64,000 bases of DNA from Adenophora triphylla var. japonica (lineage: Eukaryota; Streptophyta; Magnoliopsida; Asterales; Campanulaceae), in assembly GCA_022495995.1 (NCBI GenBank), contig JAFEMH010005415.1, positions 99,858 through 163,857 of the forward strand, in the 5' to 3' direction. The notes under the pieces are model-generated. The model had not been told where the DNA came from. It searched no databases and saw only the letters and a list, made by a program, of their open reading frames with translations. Within the stretch, counting starts at the first letter, position 1, and each line of letters begins with the position of its first letter. This document shows positions 58,678 to 64,000 of this stretch, one piece after another. A program made the position numbers and the translations under genes.

Positions 58678-61393
58678 CGAGATATAGGAGAGATCCTATG
58701 TAGCTTCTGTAAAGTGTTGGATTTACACTTTGTCCATCTTGATCAGCATGAAGCTTGGTTGTGGTTGACAAGGGAGTTTTAGCAGGGGATGCAGTTTGCA
58801 TGTCAAACTTTTTGATCATTTCCCTTGAGTATTTGGCTTGGTTGATGAAGATTCCTTCCTTCATTTGCTTGACTTGAAGGCCTAGGAAGAATGTGAGCTC
58901 ACCAATCATGCTCATCTCAAACTGATCCTTCATGATATCTCCAAATTCAGTGCACAAGTTTTCATTTGATGAGCCAAAGATTATGTCATCAACATAGACT
59001 TGGATGAGCAACTGATCATCTCCATATTTTTTGATAAACAAGGTGTTATCAATATGTCCTTTGGTGAATCCTTTTCCAAGAAGATATCTAGATAGGGTGT
59101 CATACCAAGCTCTAGGTGCTTGTTTAAGCCCATACAAAGCTTTGTTCAGTTTGAATACATGATCAGGGAATTTTGGATGCTCAAAACCAGGGGGTTGAGA
59201 TACAAACACTTTTTCATTTAGAACTCCATTTAGAAATGCACTCTTGACATCCATCTGAAAAACTTTCATTTTCTTGAATGAAGCATAGGCAAGAAATAGC
59301 CTTATAGCCTCAAGTCTTGCAACAGGTGCAAAGGTCTCATCATAGTCAATGCCTTCTTCTTGTCTATAACCTTGAGCAACCAGTCTGGCCTTGTTTCTTA
59401 TTACAATACCTTCTTCATTCATCTTGTTTCTAAAGACCCATCTTGTTCCAATCACAGTTTGATTTCTTGGTTTAGGAACAAGTTGCCATACTTTGTTTCT
59501 TTCAAACTGCTCCAGTTCTTCTTCCATGGCTTCAATCCAGTCAGCATCTTGGAGTGCTTCATTTATCTTCTTTGGTTCCACTTGGGATATGAAAGCACTC
59601 ATGAGAAAGGGGATGTTGTCTGGAACTGGGGTTTTATCAATCTGAAGGCTGATGTAAAGATCTTTATTGGGTGGAATGATATGGGTAATTGTGGTTTCAT
59701 CATTGGTTTTGAGAGGTGAAGGAGGATTATTGGATGAAGATGGAAGGAGGTTAGAAGATAGATTGGATGAGGAATTGGGATGGCTGTCAGCTAAGTGAGG
59801 ATTTTGAGGAAGATTAGTCAAGGGATGACTATTTATTTGAATATTTTCTTCCTCATCCATTGGATTGAAGGTGGGAGAGATTTCTGTTGACTTTGTTGGC
59901 TTGATTGGTTGTTGATGAGAGTGGGATGGTTGATGGCTGTCTGGCATAGGATGGCTGTCAGATGAATTTCTTGGAACCATGTATGGAAGGTTTGATGAAT
60001 CTTGTTCATGACTGAGAATAGTTGAATCAAGAATGGGGGATGATTCAGGGAGATTATCAAGATTTCCCAATCCTTCATCAAAATCACATAATTCAGTTAT
60101 ACTTTGATCATTGTTTTCATCAAAGTCAACATGAATAGATTCTTCCACAACAAGTCTTCTTTTGTTGTACACTCTATAAGCTTTGCTTGTGTTAGAGTAT
60201 CCAAGAAAAATTCCTTCATCACTTTTGGAGTCAAATTTGTCCAAATTGTTCTTGCCATTGTTGTGGATGAAGCATCTACTTCCAAAGCTGTGAAAGTAGG
60301 AAATGGTAGGGACTTTGTTGTTCCATAATTCATATGGAGTCTTCTTGTGAAATTTGTTGATCAGGGTTTTGTTTTGAACATACACAGCAGTGGTAACAGC
60401 TTCACCCCAAAAGTATTTTGGGAGATTATGTTCTGACAGCATTGTTCTTGCTGCCTCACAGATTGTTCTGTTTTTCCTTTCTGCAACACCATTTTGCTGT
60501 GGAGTTCTTGGGGCTGAAAAATTGTGATCTATGCCTTTTGAATCACAATATTCTTCTACTCCAGTGTTCTCAAATTCCTTTCCATGGTCAGATCTGATCT
60601 TGATGATGGATGTCCCTTTTTGATTTTGAATTTTGTTGAATAGCTTTATCAGACAGCTAAGGGTGTCACTTTTGGATTCAAGAAGAATGATCCAAGTGAA
60701 TCTTGTGAAATCATCAACAACAACTAGGGAGTATCTTTTTCCTCCTAAAGATCTAGTTCTTATGGGTCCAAAAAGATCCATATGAAGCAGTTCAATAGGT
60801 CTTGAGGTGTCCAACTTGATCTTGGGTTTGAATGAGGATTTCTTTTGCTTCCCACATTGGCATGCTTTGCACAGTTTATCCTTTTTGAATGGGATCTTTG
60901 GTAGTCCTCTGACAAGATTGGAATTTGCAAGCTTGGAAATGGTTTTGTGATTGAGGTGAGCCAATCTCTTGTGCCATAGCCATGACATATCAGATTGATT
61001 GAAAGACAGAAGGCAGTGAGCAGTTGAAGTTTCCACAATCTCTAAGCTCAAGCAATAGAGATTTCCTTTTCTTGATCCAGTTAGGATGACTTTATTGTTT
61101 TTATCTTTAACAGTGCATTTGTCTTTGGTACAAACAACATGATATCCCTTGTCACAGATTTGACTAATGCTGATCAAATTGTGTTTGAGACCTTCCACAT
61201 AGGATACATTTGTAAAAATGATATCTTTTGTAACAAGATTTCCTGATCCTTTGACCTTAGCTTGGGAATTGTCACCAAAGGTTACATTTGGACCATTTTT
61301 AGGGGAATATTGTTGCAACCAATCTTTATTGAAGGTCATATGTCTACTACAACCACTATCTAAGTACCAGAGACCTTTCCTGGATACCTGCAA
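58649..61393 (-). CDS. Protease-integrase-reverse transcriptase ORF of the SIRE-like copia element
   Basis: 914 codons open. Aspartic protease motif [10 protein letters not shown] (D12). GAG-pre-integrase zinc motif with H141/H146 and C175/C178. Integrase core D206 (HMDLFGPI), D269 (IRSDHGKEF) and E305 (NGVAERKNR), spaced as D,D-35-E. A 150-residue Ser/Pro/His linker, then RT with D715 ([11 protein letters not shown]) and YVDD at 800-803. Stops soon after RT through a frameshift near 58660. As part of a gag-pol polyprotein it has no ATG of its own; the first codon is TTG. Catalytic residues are present, so it is recently active or selected. Confidence 0.92.
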   Translation of the reverse strand: MQVSRKGLWYLDSGCSRHMTFNKDWLQQYSPKNGPNVTFGDNSQAKVKGSGNLVTKDIIFTNVSYVEGLKHNLISISQICDKGYHVVCTKDKCTVKDKNNKVILTGSRKGNLYCLSLEIVETSTAHCLLSFNQSDMSWLWHKRLAHLNHKTISKLANSNLVRGLPKIPFKKDKLCKACQCGKQKKSSFKPKIKLDTSRPIELLHMDLFGPIRTRSLGGKRYSLVVVDDFTRFTWIILLESKSDTLSCLIKLFNKIQNQKGTSIIKIRSDHGKEFENTGVEEYCDSKGIDHNFSAPRTPQQNGVAERKNRTICEAARTMLSEHNLPKYFWGEAVTTAVYVQNKTLINKFHKKTPYELWNNKVPTISYFHSFGSRCFIHNNGKNNLDKFDSKSDEGIFLGYSNTSKAYRVYNKRRLVVEESIHVDFDENNDQSITELCDFDEGLGNLDNLPESSPILDSTILSHEQDSSNLPYMVPRNSSDSHPMPDSHQPSHSHQQPIKPTKSTEISPTFNPMDEEENIQINSHPLTNLPQNPHLADSHPNSSSNLSSNLLPSSSNNPPSPLKTNDETTITHIIPPNKDLYISLQIDKTPVPDNIPFLMSAFISQVEPKKINEALQDADWIEAMEEELEQFERNKVWQLVPKPRNQTVIGTRWVFRNKMNEEGIVIRNKARLVAQGYRQEEGIDYDETFAPVARLEAIRLFLAYASFKKMKVFQMDVKSAFLNGVLNEKVFVSQPPGFEHPKFPDHVFKLNKALYGLKQAPRAWYDTLSRYLLGKGFTKGHIDNTLFIKKYGDDQLLIQVYVDDIIFGSSNENLCTEFGDIMKDQFEMSMIGELTFFLGLQVKQMKEGIFINQAKYSREMIKKFDMQTASPAKTPLSTTTKLHADQDGQSVNPTLYRSYIGSLLYLDAFKTRHNV

Positions 61394-61445
61394 AACAGAA
61401 AATAAGATTTATGGTACCCTTTTTATTCTTTTTGGGTCCAAAGGA

Positions 61446-62825
61446 TTAGTTTTTCTTTGGAGCCCTAACATTGTTCATTGATCCCTTATTGAAGAACTGG
61501 TTTAGGGTATGGTAATATGACATGATTTGCATCATGTAAGGTGTAAGAACAGTGGATTGGGAAGGATTGAAGTAGTGGTTTGGGTTGCTGTATTGGGGTT
61601 GAAACTGAAAATTGTTTGAATGGGATGACCTTGGAGAGTCATTTTGATGAGCATGGCTTCTTCCATTTGAATACTGCCATTGAGGTTTTTGTTTTTTGGT
61701 GTATTTATGCTTGTTGTAGAATCTTTGTTGCCTTGGGGTTCTTTGTTGTTTGGAGGAATTTGGCTGTCTGTCATGCCTTGGCTGTCTGTCATGCCTTGGC
61801 TGTCTGTCAACCCTTGGCTGTCTGACAGGGCTTGACTGACTAGCACCTTTTTGCAGCTTGACTTCTTCCTTTATATTGGCCCCTTTTTGAACCCAAATAA
61901 ACTTGCTTCCTTGAACTTTATTTGGTCCTTCCTTTGATTGACTAGGGCCACCCAAGATTTCCTTTTCTTTTCCTTTGGTTTGAATGGGATAGGTTTGAGT
62001 TTGATAGCTGCCAGAGCTCAGGTTTTCTAGAACCATTTTTTCAATGGCCCTTTCACCAGTGGGAGGAGTGTACACTTTTTGTGTAGGATCATCAGCTCCA
62101 ATCCCTGTTTTGTCACTTGGACGCCTTTGGGTGTAGGTGAAAAGAGATAATGCTTTGCTTGACATATTCCATGAATCTATTTTCTTTTTAAGAGCATCAT
62201 TTTCTTTTTCAAGATTGCTGAGTTTTTGACAATTTTCATGATTATTAGATGTCTCAGCTGTCAGATCCATGTTTTGTTTTTCAAGCATGATGCATTGATC
62301 TCTTAGCCCTTGGCATGCTTTTTCAAGCTCAGAAATGGTTTTTGTGAGGTTGTCAATGGTTGAGGATTGGGAAAGGTTCTCATTGACCAATGAAGCAAAG
62401 CTAGTTTTTTGTTTTTTGGTTTGAATTAACAGAGTGCAAACTAATTGTTTAAAACCATCAATATTTAAAGAGTTAAAATCATGTACCTCTTTTAGTTCAT
62501 CAGCAGCAGCAAGTGCTTCCATCTCTTCCTCATTGTCAGATTCTTCATCATCTTCAGCCATAAGGCATATCATGGCTTCTTCTCCTTCAATTTCAGAGTC
62601 ATCACTTGACATATACTCTTCATCACTGAATTTTGATGAGTCAGCAATCATGACTTGCTCTTTGTTTTTATCATGTTTATTTTTGGAGCAATTGTAGCAG
62701 TTGCACTTAGAGCTGTGAATGATCTCTTTTGAGTATGTCATCTTCTTAGCTGTCTGATTGTCCCTAGGTTTCCTTGGTTCAGGGCAATCAATGAGTAATG
62801 TCCTTGCTTTCCACAATTGAAGCAA
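61446..62825 (-). pseudogene. gag (C-terminal part) of the SIRE-like element
   Basis: 459 codons open, in the frame after a shift within the zinc knuckle. Acidic block DEEYMSSDDSEIEGEEAM with CLMAEDDEE is characteristic of SIRE-group gag. It has a coiled coil (IDNLTKTISELEKACQGLRD), then a short tandem RQPRHDRQPRHDRQP repeat and a Gln/Asn-rich end. A one-base excess in the A-run near 61450 ends the frame before pol. Confidence 0.88.
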
Positions 62826-63760
62826 TCAATTGTCTTCTTGTGGCTGTCTTGTTGGGCATTAGAGGTGGAGGGATTGAATTTCTTGTCAAAAGACGTCTTT
62901 TGAAATTTCATGGCATTTCTGACGGCCATGGAAATGAGGCTTGGAATGTCTTCTTGGGAGATCTGTTTCCTGGCGGATTTGGAACTAATGTTTATCTTTT
63001 GAAGAGCATTGTTGACAATGGTCTCAATGTGCATGGTGAGTGATTGGCTTGTTAGCAGGTTCTTGTGCAGTTAAAGCTAAGGTTTGTGAAATGGAGGGGA
63101 CTGATGGAATTTTTATCATACCTTCCAGTTCATAAGCTTCAAGCTTTCCAAAATATTGCTCAACTGTCATGGTGCTCCATTCAGATCCTTCTCTAATAGG
63201 TAATGCTACCTTCTCATATTCTTGAGGGAGATTTGAGTAAATCTTGAGGCAGAGATCTTGTTGTTCAAATGTTTTTCCAGTGATCAGTAATTGATCTAAC
63301 AAGGTTCTCAAACCTTGGAGGGCAGCACTCACCTTTTCTCCAGGGTAGAACTTGAAATTGTCTAATTGCCTAAGCAAGTTGTACAGGTTTTGTGTCCTAA
63401 CACTGGAGTGTTTAGTGAACTTGGTTTGAATAAGAGCCCATGCAGTTCTGGCATTTGGTTCCTTAGCAATTTCTTGGGCTAGAGAGTCATTTACACTCTT
63501 TTGAAGAATGTTCTTGACTTTCAAGTTTGCACTTACCAATTGCTTTTCAGCTTCAGACCAAGTTTCTGGGATTTGATTTTACTTGGTCCTCCATCAGTAC
63601 AGACCTGAGTTGGGTATGACACTTCATTTTCTAGAACATACCAGTTCCAAATGCTGTTTGCATCAAGATAAGTTTTTATCTTTGATGCATAGATCTCAAA
63701 GGATCCACAGTCATCAATGTGTGGGATGTCTTTCTCATTATTTCTTCTTGGTTGAGGCAT
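62738..63760 (-). pseudogene. gag (N-terminal part) of the SIRE-like element
   Basis: Start ATG at 63760 (MPQPRRNNEKDIPHIDD); frames change near 63535 and 63030. The UBN2-type gag core is clear (TAWALIQTKFTKHSSVRTQN, LDNFKFYPGEKV, LCLKIYSNLPQEYE). The zinc knuckle begins CFNCGKQGHYSL near 62820 and is broken by a frameshift before its last Cys. Confidence 0.86.
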
Positions 63761-63829
63761 GGTGGGTTTGAAGAGAATCCTTCAGCAAGTTGTTAGACTT
63801 TTAAGTGTGAAGACAAGCTCGATACCAAT

Positions 63830-64000
63830 TGAAAGGCCCTTGCTTGGTATGTAGATGATCAGACAGCTATGGTCTTGGCTTAGCTGTCAGATGATAATTT
63901 AATTTGTGCAGCGGAATAAAAGTGATTTGAAATAATGGTAGGACAACAAACACAAGGAGATAATGCAAGTGTGTGAATGTGATTGCAAAAATGTAATAAC
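63830..64000 (-). repeat. 5' LTR of the SIRE-like element (partial)
   Basis: The first 171 bp match 51632-51802 with only a couple of changes (tatggtcttgg for tatggtattag). Cut by the window edge. Confidence 0.93.

Larger units (their letters stand above)
51632..64000 (-). mobile_element. Minus-strand Ty1/copia element of SIRE/Maximus type (runs off the window)
   Basis: 3' LTR 51632-52861; polypurine on the minus strand, aaaaagggggaaat, just inside it; gag-pol 63760 to about 58050; primer site ttggtatcgagct (63828-63816); start of the 5' LTR from 63830 (identical opening TGAAAGGCCCTTGCTTGG). Large gag with an acidic block and coiled coil, and about 5 kb between pol and the 3' LTR, fit the SIRE/Maximus group. 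Several frameshifts make it defective. Expected to end about 1 kb past the window. Confidence 0.92.

Overview
The window is nuclear DNA of a flowering plant. Evidence: a spliced plant MADS-box gene, six Stowaway-type MITEs with CTCCCTCCGTCCC ends, a Helitron end, and LTR retrotransposons of both plant superfamilies. A eudicot, perhaps an asterid, is likely, but this is inference and the species cannot be named.

The one host gene is a type II (MIKC) MADS-box transcription factor of the SOC1/TM3 clade on the + strand. Seven exons can be placed (8387-8568, 47120-47201, 50448-50506, 50595-50694, 50786-50827, 50972-51013, 51155-51271). They join in frame to about 207 residues, with an intact MADS domain, I region, K domain and the clade C-terminal motif ending VETELFIGLP. 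Exon sizes 182/82/59/100/42/42/117 fit the family. Intron 1 is about 38.55 kb (8569-47119) and fills most of the window. Intron 2 is 3.2 kb; the others are short.

Upstream (1-8386) lies AT-rich DNA: a 134-137 bp tandem repeat, a non-autonomous Helitron (1966-4514) with a related 5' half before it, a MITE with an internal CTGACAC minisatellite, Stowaway copies, and a foldback element with an 11-bp target duplication (6578-7026).

Intron 1 holds a stack of retrotransposons. A Tat-lineage Ty3/gypsy element (10185-23688) has a decayed gag-RT, an intact archaeal-type RNase H plus integrase ORF, a 37-bp repeat array and a three-exon antisense gene. A minus-strand Ty3/gypsy gag-protease element (24065-38838) is split by a 9.2 kb element with 2.7 kb LTRs (26290-35488) and by a second gag-protease element (35567-38548) inside its LTR. 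A Ty1/copia element (40033-45725) follows. Target duplications were found for four of these. Between them lie duplicated, shuffled pieces of the original intron, one giving the exact empty site of the Tat element.

Intron 2 carries a small LTR-like element with a Stowaway in one LTR, and a palindrome-rich fragment. About 360 bp past the stop codon begins a minus-strand copia element of SIRE/Maximus type (51632 to beyond 64000) with gag, pol and a degraded extra region.

The recurring unexplained theme is palindromes: every LTR family here carries perfect or near-perfect short palindromes, mostly GC-rich, inside its LTRs. All coordinates and similarities come from reading the sequence; no database search was run.
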